From: Antarcticimicrobium luteum
GTDB lineage: Bacteria > Pseudomonadota > Alphaproteobacteria > Rhodobacterales > Rhodobacteraceae
Direction: 5' to 3'
Assembly (NCBI RefSeq): GCF_004358185.1
Contig: NZ_SMUV01000072.1
Span: 186,001-250,000, forward strand
Length of the DNA stretch: 64,000 nucleotides
The translations under genes were made by a program, and so were the position numbers. Below, one piece after another: positions 34,231 through 44,514 of the stretch. Under the pieces are notes generated by a model. That model searched no databases. It was given only the letters and a program-made list of their open reading frames with translations, and was not told the DNA's origin. Positions within the stretch are counted from its first letter, which is position 1. Every line of letters starts with the position of its first letter.

Positions 34231-35355
34231 TTACAGCACCTGGTCGATAACCGCCTTCAGCCGCGCCACCGTGGCCGGCACGTCGTAAAGCTTGTCGAGC
34301 CCGAAGAGCCCCAGCCGGAAGGTCCTGAAATCCTCCGGCTCATCGCATTGCAGCGGCACGCCGGCGGCGATCTGCATCCCCAATGCGGCGAATTTCTTGC
34401 CGTTCTGGATCTCCGGATCGCCGGTATAGCTGACCACCACCCCCGGCGCACCGAAGCCCTCGGCGGCGACGGAAACGACGCCCTTGTCCTTCAGCATCGC
34501 GCGCACGGAATTGCCCAGCTCCCACTGTGCGGCGCACAGCTTGTCGAACCCATACTCCCGCGTCTCGGCCATGGTGTCGCGGAAGACGCGCAGCGCATCG
34601 GTCGGCATGGTGGCGTGATAGGCGTGACCGCCGTTCTCATAGGCCTGCATGATCTGCCGCCATTTCTTGAGATCCAGCGCGAAACTGTCGCTCTCGGTCT
34701 CGGCCAGCCGCGCCTCCGCGCGCTCCGACAGCATCACCAGCCCGGCCGAGGGCGAGGCGCTCCAGCCCTTCTGCGGGGCCGAGATCAGCACATCGACGCC
34801 GGTCTTGCCCATGTCGACCCAGGCACAACCGGAGGCGATGCAATCGAGCACCATCAGCGCGCCGACCTCATGCGCGGCCGAAGCCAGCGCGGTGACGTAA
34901 TCGTCGGGCAGGATCACCCCCGCCGCGGTCTCCACATGCGGGGCGAAGACGACGCCGGGCCGTTCCGCCCGGATCGCCGCGACCACCTCCTCTACAGGGG
35001 CCGGCGCAAAGGGGGCGGGCTGCGCATTGCCGGTCTGGCGCGCCTTCATCACCGTGGTCCTGGTGGTCAGCCCGCCGGTTTCCACGATCTGCGACCAGCG
35101 ATAGGAGAACCAGCCGTTGCGCACCACCAGCGCCTCTTGCCCCCGGGCGAACTGGCGCACCACGGCCTCCATCGCATAGGTGCCGCCGCCGGGCACCAGC
35201 GCGACGCCCTGCGCGCCGTAAACCTCGCGCAGCATCTCGGAGATGTCGCGCATCACCTGCTGAAAGGCGGCGGACATGTGGTTGAGCGACCGGTCGGTGA
35301 AGACGACCGAGAATTCTTCCATCCCCTGCGGGTCGACGGTATCTAGCAGCGCCAT
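34231..35355 (-). CDS. Class V aminotransferase (alanine-glyoxylate/serine-pyruvate type)
   Basis: A 374-residue PLP enzyme. VALVPGGGTYAMEAVVRQF binds the cofactor phosphate, VLDCIASGCAWVDM carries the cofactor Asp, and ISAPQKGWSASPS holds the Schiff-base Lys. It resembles the AGXT/serine-glyoxylate aminotransferase group of photorespiratory or purine degradation pathways. AGGAGAT precedes the ATG at 35355. It is followed upstream by two Lrp regulators on the same strand. Confidence 0.9.
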   Translation of the reverse strand: MALLDTVDPQGMEEFSVVFTDRSLNHMSAAFQQVMRDISEMLREVYGAQGVALVPGGGTYAMEAVVRQFARGQEALVVRNGWFSYRWSQIVETGGLTTRTTVMKARQTGNAQPAPFAPAPVEEVVAAIRAERPGVVFAPHVETAAGVILPDDYVTALASAAHEVGALMVLDCIASGCAWVDMGKTGVDVLISAPQKGWSASPSAGLVMLSERAEARLAETESDSFALDLKKWRQIMQAYENGGHAYHATMPTDALRVFRDTMAETREYGFDKLCAAQWELGNSVRAMLKDKGVVSVAAEGFGAPGVVVSYTGDPEIQNGKKFAALGMQIAAGVPLQCDEPEDFRTFRLGLFGLDKLYDVPATVARLKAVIDQVL

Positions 35356-35426
35356 GTGCGATCTCCTGTGCTTTTGCCTGCTCATACCGCGCGGGGATGG
35401 TTTCGGCAAAGGCAAAGCTGTCGCGC

Positions 35427-37492
<2,066 letters not shown>

Positions 37493-37538
37493 GGCATATC
37501 GGCGCGGGCCGGGGTCCGCGCCGCAGCCGCAGTTCAAA

Positions 37539-37570
37539 GGGCCCCGGTCATGTGCCGGGGCCTATATTTT
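37539..37570 (+). terminator. Rho-independent terminator of ilvC
   Basis: GGCCCCGG and CCGGGGCC form an 8-base stem around TCATGTG, followed by TATATTTT. It starts 47 bases after the ilvC stop. Confidence 0.85.
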
Positions 37571-37590
37571 AGGCGAGGAAATCGCGCCAG

Positions 37591-38502
37591 ATGCCTGACA
37601 TTACAGCAAAAAGCTGGATCATGCTGAGCCTGCTCGGGATGATCTGGGGCGGCACCTTTCTGGTGCAGGAGATGGCGTTGGCGGGGCTGACGCCGTTCTG
37701 GCTGGCGGCCTCACGCATCGGCTTCGGCGCGGCGCTGACCTGCGCGGTCTGGGGCTGGCGCGGCGGGCGGCTGTTCAAGGTGGCTCCCACGGGATTTCAA
37801 TGGGTTAGCCTGTTCAGCATCGGATTTCTCAGTTCCACGATTCCTTTCATGCTGCTGGCCTGGGGACAGCAATATGTGACCTCGGGGTTTGCCGGGGTGT
37901 CGATGGCGAGCGTGGCGCTGATCGTGCTGCCGCTGGCGCATGTGTTCGTGCCAGGCGAGCGGATGTCCCTGCGGCGGGTGCTGGGATTTGTCATCGGATT
38001 TGCCGGGGTCGCCCTGCTGGTCGGCGGGCAAGCCCTTGACTCAACTGGGTTATCCCTGGAGATGCCGGGCCGGATCGCCTGTGTCGGCGCTGCCGCCTGC
38101 TATGCCGTCAGCTCGGTGCAGATGCGAACTCTGCCGCCGGTGGACCCGATCGGACTGTCGGCGGTTCTGCTGCTGATCGGGGCGCTGGGGGTGGTGCCGG
38201 TGGCGCTGATGGTCGAGGGGGTGCCGCCGGTGCCGGATGCCCGGACGCTGTGGCTGGTGGCCTTTCTCGGGCTGGTGCCGACGGCGGGGGCGAACCTGTT
38301 GCGGGTCACGCTGGTGCGCAGCGCGGGGCCGGTTTTCCTGAGCATTGTCAATTACATGGTCCCCGTCTGGTCGGTGCTGCTGGGGGCACTGATCCTGAGC
38401 GAGCCGCTGCCACCCTCGCTGCTGACGGCGCTGGTGCTGATCCTTTGCGGCGTGGGGCTGAGCCAGTATGGGGCGCTGCGGCGGCTGTTTCTGGGGCGGT
38501 GA
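37591..38502 (+). CDS. DMT family (EamA) transporter
   Basis: A 303-residue protein with ten hydrophobic segments in two EamA repeats. Typical parts are LGMIWGGTFLVQEMAL, FLSSTIPFMLLAWGQQYVTSGFAG and the repeat-2 sequence VNYMVPVWSVLLGALILSEPL. Such proteins export amino acids or metabolites. Its GC content and codon use resemble its neighbours. It follows ilvC behind a terminator; a link to branched-chain amino acids is possible but unproven. Confidence 0.9.
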   Translation: MPDITAKSWIMLSLLGMIWGGTFLVQEMALAGLTPFWLAASRIGFGAALTCAVWGWRGGRLFKVAPTGFQWVSLFSIGFLSSTIPFMLLAWGQQYVTSGFAGVSMASVALIVLPLAHVFVPGERMSLRRVLGFVIGFAGVALLVGGQALDSTGLSLEMPGRIACVGAAACYAVSSVQMRTLPPVDPIGLSAVLLLIGALGVVPVALMVEGVPPVPDARTLWLVAFLGLVPTAGANLLRVTLVRSAGPVFLSIVNYMVPVWSVLLGALILSEPLPPSLLTALVLILCGVGLSQYGALRRLFLGR

Positions 38503-38648
38503 GTCGGGGGGTGTCCACCGGTCGTAAACGGATCTGTGGATGATTTCGGATTTCTTCGAAAAATCAGCGGGTTTTGCCCGCTTTCTCGTGCCTGGGGCCG
38601 GAGCGTGTTTACCTTCCCTCCTGCGAAATCGGGCGAAAATGTTCGATT

Positions 38649-38675
38649 TGTACAAAATGGAGCGGAAACTCCCCG
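38649..38675 (+). repeat. Intergenic motif copy C (TGTAC-N12-AAACTCCCCG)
   Basis: This copy has both boxes intact and shares AA-TGG and GTTCC flanks with copies A and B. It overlaps the inverted repeat AAAATGGA/TCCATTTT, so it could form a hairpin displaying AAACTCCCC in its loop. Confidence 0.6.
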
Positions 38676-38764
38676 TTCCATTTTCTCCGCTTTCAGTGGT
38701 GCGAACAGGAAATCCCGGCGTGAACGAGGCGTTCGGTGGGGTTACCGCCGGGGTGGAAAAATAT

Positions 38765-38791
38765 CGGGGAGTTTAGGGGCGAGTCTGTACA
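38765..38791 (-). repeat. Intergenic motif copy D (TGTAC-N12-AAACTCCCCG)
   Basis: Read on the minus strand, this copy has both boxes with the same 12-base spacing and the GGAC lead seen in copy B. It faces copy C, with 89 bases between the two motifs. Confidence 0.6.
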
Positions 38792-38854
38792 GTCCGCCGC
38801 GGGCCGCCTCGATGCGCGAGCGGCGGCCTTCGGCCGTGTTCCGAGCCGTGCAGG

Positions 38855-39856
38855 TTATCCCCTTGCCGCCTGCCAGAGGCGCAGCGCCTGGGCGGTTTCA
38901 GGGACGTCGTGGACGCGCAGGATCTGCGCCCCCTGCGCAAATCCGGCAAGGCCGACGGCGATCGAGCCGGGCGCGCGGGCCTCGTGGCGCGGCTCCTGCC
39001 CGATGGTGCCGATGAACTTCTTGCGCGAGACGCCGAGCAGGACCGGGCAGCCGAGCCCATGGAAAAGCGCGAGGCCGCGCAAGAGGCTGAGGTTGTGCTC
39101 CCGCGTCTTGCCAAAGCCGATGCCGGGATCGGTGACGATGCGGGAGCGCGGGATGCCCTGCGCCTCCAGCGCGGCGATGCGGCCGGCGAGGAAATCGTAG
39201 ACGTCGAGCAGAACGTCGTCATAGCGCGGATCGTCCTGCATGGTCTCCGGCTTGCCCTGCGAATGCATGACGCAGACCGGAACCCCGCGCGCGGCGCAGA
39301 GCGGCGCGAGATCCGCGTCGAAGGTGAAGCCGGCCACATCGTTGACGAGATCGGCGCCGGCCTGGAGCGCGGCCGCGGCCACCGGGGCCTTGCGGGTGTC
39401 GATGGAGATCGGGATGTTGCTGTCCCGGCGGATCGCGGCGATCACCGGGGCGGTGCGGGCGATCTCCTGCTCCACCGGCACCGGGGCGGCGCCGGGGCGG
39501 GTGGATTCGCCGCCGATGTCGAGAATGTCGGCGCCGGCGTCGATCATCGCGCGGGCGCCGGCCAGCGCGGCGTCACTGTCATGGTGCCTGCCGCCGTCGG
39601 AAAAGCTGTCGGGGGTGGTGTTGAGAATCCCCATGACGTTGGGGCGGTCCATCGACAGGCCCGCCACCGGGGCGCGCGGGGCGGTGAGCGGCTCCAGGTC
39701 GTGATCGGGCACCTCGGCGGCGGGGATCACCTGCGGCGCGCGCCCGCGCGCCAGCGCCTCGACATGGGTGAACCAGAGCGGGCCGCCGGTCAGTTGCAGC
39801 GCGCCCGCCGGGCGGGCGGCGCCGTGCTGGACCAACGGGCGGTAATAGAAGGTCAT
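38855..39856 (-). CDS. folP: Dihydropteroate synthase
   Basis: A 333-residue enzyme joining p-aminobenzoate to the pterin pyrophosphate in folate synthesis; it is the sulfonamide target. Family motifs are GILNTTPDSFSDGG, DIGGESTRPGA, ISIDTRK, DLVNDVAG, DPGIGFGKT and LGVSRKKFIG. It is longer than the usual 270-280 residues because of about 65 N-terminal residues before the TIM barrel. Its ATG overlaps the folB-like stop by 4 bases. Confidence 0.97.
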   Translation of the reverse strand: MTFYYRPLVQHGAARPAGALQLTGGPLWFTHVEALARGRAPQVIPAAEVPDHDLEPLTAPRAPVAGLSMDRPNVMGILNTTPDSFSDGGRHHDSDAALAGARAMIDAGADILDIGGESTRPGAAPVPVEQEIARTAPVIAAIRRDSNIPISIDTRKAPVAAAALQAGADLVNDVAGFTFDADLAPLCAARGVPVCVMHSQGKPETMQDDPRYDDVLLDVYDFLAGRIAALEAQGIPRSRIVTDPGIGFGKTREHNLSLLRGLALFHGLGCPVLLGVSRKKFIGTIGQEPRHEARAPGSIAVGLAGFAQGAQILRVHDVPETAQALRLWQAARG

Positions 39857-40779
39857 AGGCGCGCCTGCACCACCGGAACGCTGCGCAACGGCAGGCCGGG
39901 ATCGGCGGCGGGCGCATCGGCGCCGATCACCAGCATCTCGTCGGCGGCGAAGGTGGCGGCGAACCAGGCGGCCAGCGCCACCGCGTCGCCGGGCTGGGTC
40001 GAGGGGCCGTCGACCGCGTCGAGCACGATCTTGGACGGGGCCCAGACGCTGATCTGGCGGTGTTTCATCGCCCAGTCGAGTTCGGTCCGGGTTTCGACCA
40101 CGACGCAGCGGGGATCGCGGGCGGCCAGCACCCAGGCGTTCTGTTCGATGGCCAGCAGGTCGATCCGGCGCTGGGTCATGCGGTGACCGGTGCGGGGGCC
40201 GGGCATCTCCGGCGCGCCGACGCAGAGAACCAGCGGGCGGTCGCCCAGTTCGAGCTGGTCGAGCCAGCCGGAGAGGTTTTCCGAGGCGATGGCGGCGTTG
40301 GACAGATAGACCAGCCGCGGATGCGGGCGGTCATCCTCGACCAGGGGGCCGTGGGCGGTCTGGTTGCGGGCGCGAACGATCTCGACCCCCAGCGCGCCGG
40401 GGCCGCGATCGAGTTTTTCGACGCGGACGAAGGCGCGGATCGCCTGCGGCTCCAGCAGGATGCGTTCGGCGATACGCTCGGCCAGGGTTTCCAGGAGGTT
40501 CAGACGCTCTTCGGCCAGTTCATGCGCGATCGCCTCGGTCACCCGGTCGTAGGAGAGGATGCGGTCGACATCGTCGTCGATCGGGCCGGTCAGCGGCTCG
40601 ACCTCGACCACGACGTTGAAACAGACCCGCTGGGTGGTGCCGCGCTCGGCCTGGAAGGCGCCGATCTCGACCTCGACCACGTGGTCGCGCACCGAGATGC
40701 GGTCGAGCGGGCGGCGCGGCGCGGTGGCCGCGGCCCGTTCGGAGGGATGCGCGAAGGCAAGGCGGATTTCGGTGGTCAT
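39853..40779 (-). CDS. folB: Dihydroneopterin aldolase with C-terminal extension
   Basis: A 308-residue protein. Residues about 25-140 form a FolB domain: DRISVRDHVVEVEIGAFQAERG, the FNVVVEVE strand, the SYDRV motif and AERIAERILLEPQAIRAFVRVEKLDR. FolB is normally about 120 residues; here some 165 more follow, with LVYLSNAAIASENLSGWLDQ, RPLVLCVGAPE, HRQISVWAPSKIVLDA and ADEMLVIGADAPA. The tail recalls a reduced amino-acid-kinase fold; that is inference. It is translationally coupled to folP. Confidence 0.88.
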   Translation of the reverse strand: MTTEIRLAFAHPSERAAATAPRRPLDRISVRDHVVEVEIGAFQAERGTTQRVCFNVVVEVEPLTGPIDDDVDRILSYDRVTEAIAHELAEERLNLLETLAERIAERILLEPQAIRAFVRVEKLDRGPGALGVEIVRARNQTAHGPLVEDDRPHPRLVYLSNAAIASENLSGWLDQLELGDRPLVLCVGAPEMPGPRTGHRMTQRRIDLLAIEQNAWVLAARDPRCVVVETRTELDWAMKHRQISVWAPSKIVLDAVDGPSTQPGDAVALAAWFAATFAADEMLVIGADAPAADPGLPLRSVPVVQARL

Positions 40780-40884
40780 GGGCTCGGGCCTTTGATCGGG
40801 ATCGGTCACAGCCCGAGGTTTAGGCTGCGGGCGCCCTTTTAACAGGCCCGTTCGCGCCGCACCAGCGACCGAAAGCGGCGCGCC

Positions 40885-41547
40885 TTATTCGGACGAAGCG
40901 GTCTGGTTCGACGCGGTGCGGAAGTTGTGCCGGTAGAAGATATGAACGCCGATCTGCGCCGTCTTCTGGTAGACCCGGGCCCAGCGCGGCTGAACCGCCT
41001 TGGTGTGGTAATGGGTGGCGCCCTTGGTCAGGTCGCCGGCGGTCCCGTCCATCACCGCGCGGGCGACCTTGGATACCCGCTCGAACGCCTTGGGCTCGGA
41101 GATCACCTCGGCGTGGCCGTCGCAGGTGTAGGTGAACTGGCACTGATAGCGTTTGCCGGTGCCCTGGCGGATCACGCCGCAGAGGCTGTCGGGGAAGCGG
41201 GCGCTCTTGACCCGGTTCATGATCACCTCGGCCACTGCGAACTGGCCCTTCACGGTTTCGCCGCGGGCCTCGAAATAGAGCGCCTCGGCGAGGCATTTCC
41301 AGTTGTCGCCGCCCTCGGGCGCGGGCTGGGCATCGAGCCAGTCCTTGGAGAAGGCGAAGGGGATCTGTTTGCCGGTGTCGCGCTTGGAACGGGACACGCT
41401 GAGCAGCGATTTCAGCCGGTTGCCGGGCACGGCGTTCAGCGTCGATTGCTCGCGCTGGAACAGCCCCTTGAGGCCGGTGTCGGCCTGGACGGCAAAAGGA
41501 GAACACACCGCGCAGAACACGGCGGCAGCGGCCAGAAGTCTTTTCAT
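40885..41547 (-). CDS. Cell wall hydrolase, SleB type
   Basis: A 220-residue exported protein. The ATG at 41547 gives a clean signal peptide (MKRLLAAAAVFCAVCSPFAV, cleaved after AVQA). The SleB/Hydrolase_2 domain begins at about residue 100: KCLAEALYFEARGE holds the catalytic Glu, followed by GQFAVAEVIMNRV, CGVIRQG and CQFTYTCDG. It should act as a lytic transglycosylase or amidase on peptidoglycan. An in-frame ATG at 41565 is less likely. Confidence 0.9.
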   Translation of the reverse strand: MKRLLAAAAVFCAVCSPFAVQADTGLKGLFQREQSTLNAVPGNRLKSLLSVSRSKRDTGKQIPFAFSKDWLDAQPAPEGGDNWKCLAEALYFEARGETVKGQFAVAEVIMNRVKSARFPDSLCGVIRQGTGKRYQCQFTYTCDGHAEVISEPKAFERVSKVARAVMDGTAGDLTKGATHYHTKAVQPRWARVYQKTAQIGVHIFYRHNFRTASNQTASSE

Positions 41548-41710
41548 CTCAACCCCACAACGCATGGTGCGCGCCAGACCTCCCCAGGCGAGCGCAGGGG
41601 GCGAGGTAACCCGGTTGGAGCGAAAAGTCCAGTTGCGCCCGGTTTTCAGGCAGTTTGCGAACCCGCTCCGGGCCGCGGCGCGGCACCGGGCGCGGAGGGA
41701 AGGGTAAATA

Positions 41711-41725
41711 TTTACAAGATGTTAA
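41711..41725. promoter_or_regulatory. CtrA-like site upstream of the cell wall hydrolase gene
   Basis: TTTACAAGATGTTAA differs from TTAA-N7-TTAA at one position. It lies about 165 bases before the hydrolase ATG and touches the stop codon of the PPDK-like gene. The distance is large for direct control, so this is a weak candidate. Confidence 0.25.
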
Positions 41726-44271
41726 CCTGGTTTTTGCCCGGTCTCCTCGGCAATGGCGAGCTGGGCCGCGGCAAGGCGCGCCACCGGCACCCGGAAGGGC
41801 GAACAGGAGACGTAATCGAACCCCGCCTCGCGGCAGAAGGCGATTGATTCGGGGTTGCCGCCGTGTTCGCCGCAGATCGACACCGTCAAGTCCGGATTTG
41901 CGGCGCGGCCACGCTCGGCCCCGAGTTTCAGAAGCTCCCCCACCCCATCGATGTCGAGCACGTGGAAGGGGTCTTCGGGGAAGACGCCCTTGCGCACGTA
42001 ATCGGACATGAAACGCCCGGCGTCGTCGCGCGACAGGCCATAGGTCATCTGCGTCAGGTCGTTGGTGCCGAAGCTGAGAAAGGAGACATGCGGTGCGATC
42101 TCGGCCGCGCGCAGGGCGGCGCGCGGGGTTTCCACCATCACGCCGAGCCGATAGGTGAAGTTCCGGCCGCGTTCCGAGCGCACGGCGGCGGCGACGGCAT
42201 CGACCCGCGCCTTGATCAGCTCGACCTCGCGCTTGGCCGAGACCAGCGGGATCATGATCTCGGGCACCACCGGATCGCCCGAGCGGCTGGCCTCGATCGT
42301 GGCCTCGAAGATGGCGCGGGCCTGCATCTCGTAGATCTCGGGCACGGTGACGCCGAGCCGCACCCCGCGCAGGCCGAGCATGGGATTGTATTCGGCCATC
42401 GCCTCGATCCGGCGGGTGACGTCGGAGACCGGCAGATCGAGCGCCTCGGCCAATTCGCGCTGGCCCGACCGGCTGGCCGGCAGAAACTCGTGCAGGGGCG
42501 GGTCGAACAGGCGGATGCAGACCGGGCTGCCCTCCATGATGCGGAACAGCTGGATGAAATCCTCGCGCTGCATCGGCAGCAGCCGGGCCAGCACCGCGGC
42601 GCGGCCCGAGCTGGTGTCGGCAAAGATCATCTCGCGCATCACCGTCAGGCGGCCGGGCTCGAAGAACATATGCTCGGTCCGGCACAGCCCGATGCCCTGG
42701 GCGTCGAAGTTGCGGGCGGTCTGGGCGTCGGCGGGGGTGTCGGCATTGGCGCGGATGCCGATGTCGCGGGCGGCGTCGGCCCAGCCCATCAGCGTCTGGA
42801 AGGCGTCGTCGAGCGCCGCCTCGAGCATCGCCGGCTCACCAGCCAGCACCTGGCCCGAGCTGCCGTCGATGGTGACGATGTCGCCCTCGCGCAGGATCCG
42901 GCCGTCGGGCGCGCGCAGCGTCTTGTCGCGGGTATTGAAGGTCAGCTCGGAGGCGCCGACGATGCAGGGCAGACCGAGGCCCCGCCCGATCACCGCCGCG
43001 TGGCTGGTCATGCCGCCCTTTTCGGTCAGAACGCCAACTGCGGCATGCATGCCGCGCACATCCTCGGGCGCGGTTTCGCGGCGCACCAGGATGCAGTTTT
43101 CGCGCCGGGCGGCGCTGGCCTGGGCGGCGGTGGCCGAGAACACGATGCGGCCGGTGGCGGCGCCCGGGCTGGCGCCGATGCCGGCGGCCAGCACGTCGCG
43201 GTCGGCATCGGGGGCGACCTGCCGGTGCAGCAGCTCGTTCAGGGAATGGGGATCGACCCGCATCACCGCCTCTTGCGGCGTGATGACGCCATCCTCGGCC
43301 AGACGCACGGCGATACGCACCGCGGCGCGCGGGCTGCGTGGGATGCGCACCCCGTCGAGAATATGGACCTGCCCGTCCTGGATGACGAATTCGACCTGCA
43401 TTTCCTCGCGCAGGCGGCGGCGCATCAACGCGGCGTCGGCTTTCAGCGCCTCGAAGGCCTCCGGTGCCAGTTCCTCCAGCGAGGGGCCGCGCGGATCCTT
43501 TTCCAGATAGAGCGCGGCGGCCCCGGCGCCCAGCGCCTCGCGGCCCTGGCTCTGGCTGAGATAGCGGCCGGTCAGCTGCGGCAGGCCGGTGACCGGGTCG
43601 GCCAGTTGCAGCACGCCCGAGCCGCATTCGCCCTGGCCCAGACCGGGGATCATTTCCTGTACCACGAGGCCGAGACCGGCATCGGCCGGCGCGCCCTTGG
43701 CCTGACGCAGCAGGCGGGCCGATGTCCCCTCCCAGGCGCGGGCCATGGAGCGCAGCACGCCGCTGAGCTGGTCGGTGCGCGACTGCGGAAAGGGCTCGTC
43801 AGCCTCATCCTCATAGGCGCGCAACATGCGTTGCAGGCCCTTGTGCCCCTCGGCCGGTTCGCTGTCGAACAGGTCGGGGTCGAGCCGGGCCACATGGGTG
43901 GCATAGCCCTGAACGAAGCGGGAATAGAGCGCCGCGGCGGCCCTGGGTCCGAGACGCTCGGACAGGCGGGCATATTGGGCGTCGTTCATGCCGATATTGA
44001 GCACCGCGCCGGGGCCGCCCCAGTCGGGATCCTCGGATGAGGGGCGCACGCAGAGCAGCGCGTCGGGCGGAAACTGGTCGTCGACCGCGGCGATGTCGGG
44101 CATCTGGCCCACCGCGATGCGTTTCACCGCCTCGAAGGACAGCGAGACGGTGCGCGGCACCGGCAGATCGAGCCGTACCAGGCGTTGCAGGCATTTGGCC
44201 CGACCGCCGTGGGTGGCGGCGTCGATCGGGGCGTCGGGGGTCACCAGGGTCGTGTGGGGGTTTTTCTGCAC
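41722..44271 (-). CDS. Pyruvate, phosphate dikinase-like protein with divergent ATP-binding domain
   Basis: An 849-residue protein with the PPDK plan. The central phosphohistidine domain has the swivelling His in GGMTSHAAVIGRGLGLPCIVG, and the PEP barrel has GLCRTEHMFF, IRLFDPPLHEFLP, FGTNDLTQMTYGLSRDD and the catalytic Cys in ISICGEHGGNP. The N-terminal ATP-grasp region is altered: GGKGANL reads GGRAKCL, the VRSGA...MPGMMDT stretch reads VRPSSEDPDWGGPGAV, and the LQTR end reads LDGVR. It may act on another phosphate donor or be regulatory. It follows glyS in the same direction. Confidence 0.85.
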   Translation of the reverse strand: MQKNPHTTLVTPDAPIDAATHGGRAKCLQRLVRLDLPVPRTVSLSFEAVKRIAVGQMPDIAAVDDQFPPDALLCVRPSSEDPDWGGPGAVLNIGMNDAQYARLSERLGPRAAAALYSRFVQGYATHVARLDPDLFDSEPAEGHKGLQRMLRAYEDEADEPFPQSRTDQLSGVLRSMARAWEGTSARLLRQAKGAPADAGLGLVVQEMIPGLGQGECGSGVLQLADPVTGLPQLTGRYLSQSQGREALGAGAAALYLEKDPRGPSLEELAPEAFEALKADAALMRRRLREEMQVEFVIQDGQVHILDGVRIPRSPRAAVRIAVRLAEDGVITPQEAVMRVDPHSLNELLHRQVAPDADRDVLAAGIGASPGAATGRIVFSATAAQASAARRENCILVRRETAPEDVRGMHAAVGVLTEKGGMTSHAAVIGRGLGLPCIVGASELTFNTRDKTLRAPDGRILREGDIVTIDGSSGQVLAGEPAMLEAALDDAFQTLMGWADAARDIGIRANADTPADAQTARNFDAQGIGLCRTEHMFFEPGRLTVMREMIFADTSSGRAAVLARLLPMQREDFIQLFRIMEGSPVCIRLFDPPLHEFLPASRSGQRELAEALDLPVSDVTRRIEAMAEYNPMLGLRGVRLGVTVPEIYEMQARAIFEATIEASRSGDPVVPEIMIPLVSAKREVELIKARVDAVAAAVRSERGRNFTYRLGVMVETPRAALRAAEIAPHVSFLSFGTNDLTQMTYGLSRDDAGRFMSDYVRKGVFPEDPFHVLDIDGVGELLKLGAERGRAANPDLTVSICGEHGGNPESIAFCREAGFDYVSCSPFRVPVARLAAAQLAIAEETGQKPG

Positions 44272-44514
44272 TGCGGCACCTATCGCTATGCCCGCAGCAT
44301 AGGCACGCGTGCGGCGCGCGCAAGGGGGCGCGGGCGGCGGATGAGCCGCCTCGCCTGCTTTCGCAACGCACCGCGTATGCGGCTCGGACCGACATCGCAG
44401 AGAGCCGGAGCCCCCCCGTCACGCCCGGCCCGCCCCCAGGCGGGCGCGGCCGCCGGCGGGGATATTCGGAGCGAACGGAAAAGGCGGGGCGGCCCGGGCG
44501 GCGCGCCCCCTGCC

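Larger units (their letters stand above)
38503..38854. other. 352-base intergenic region with two copies of the 27-base motif
   Basis: No convincing gene is visible between the DMT and folP genes, which converge here. The region carries motif copies C and D facing each other and, around copy C, an inverted repeat AAAATGGA (38653-38660 area) against TCCATTTT 15 bases later. Its base composition is more AT-rich than the genes. A small RNA or protein-binding locus is possible. Confidence 0.4.

Noticed and set aside
41863-44040. Long open frame antisense to the PPDK-like gene
   Set aside because: It is a codon-bias shadow. The minus-strand protein has clear PPDK motifs, while this one is compositionally biased and motif-free.
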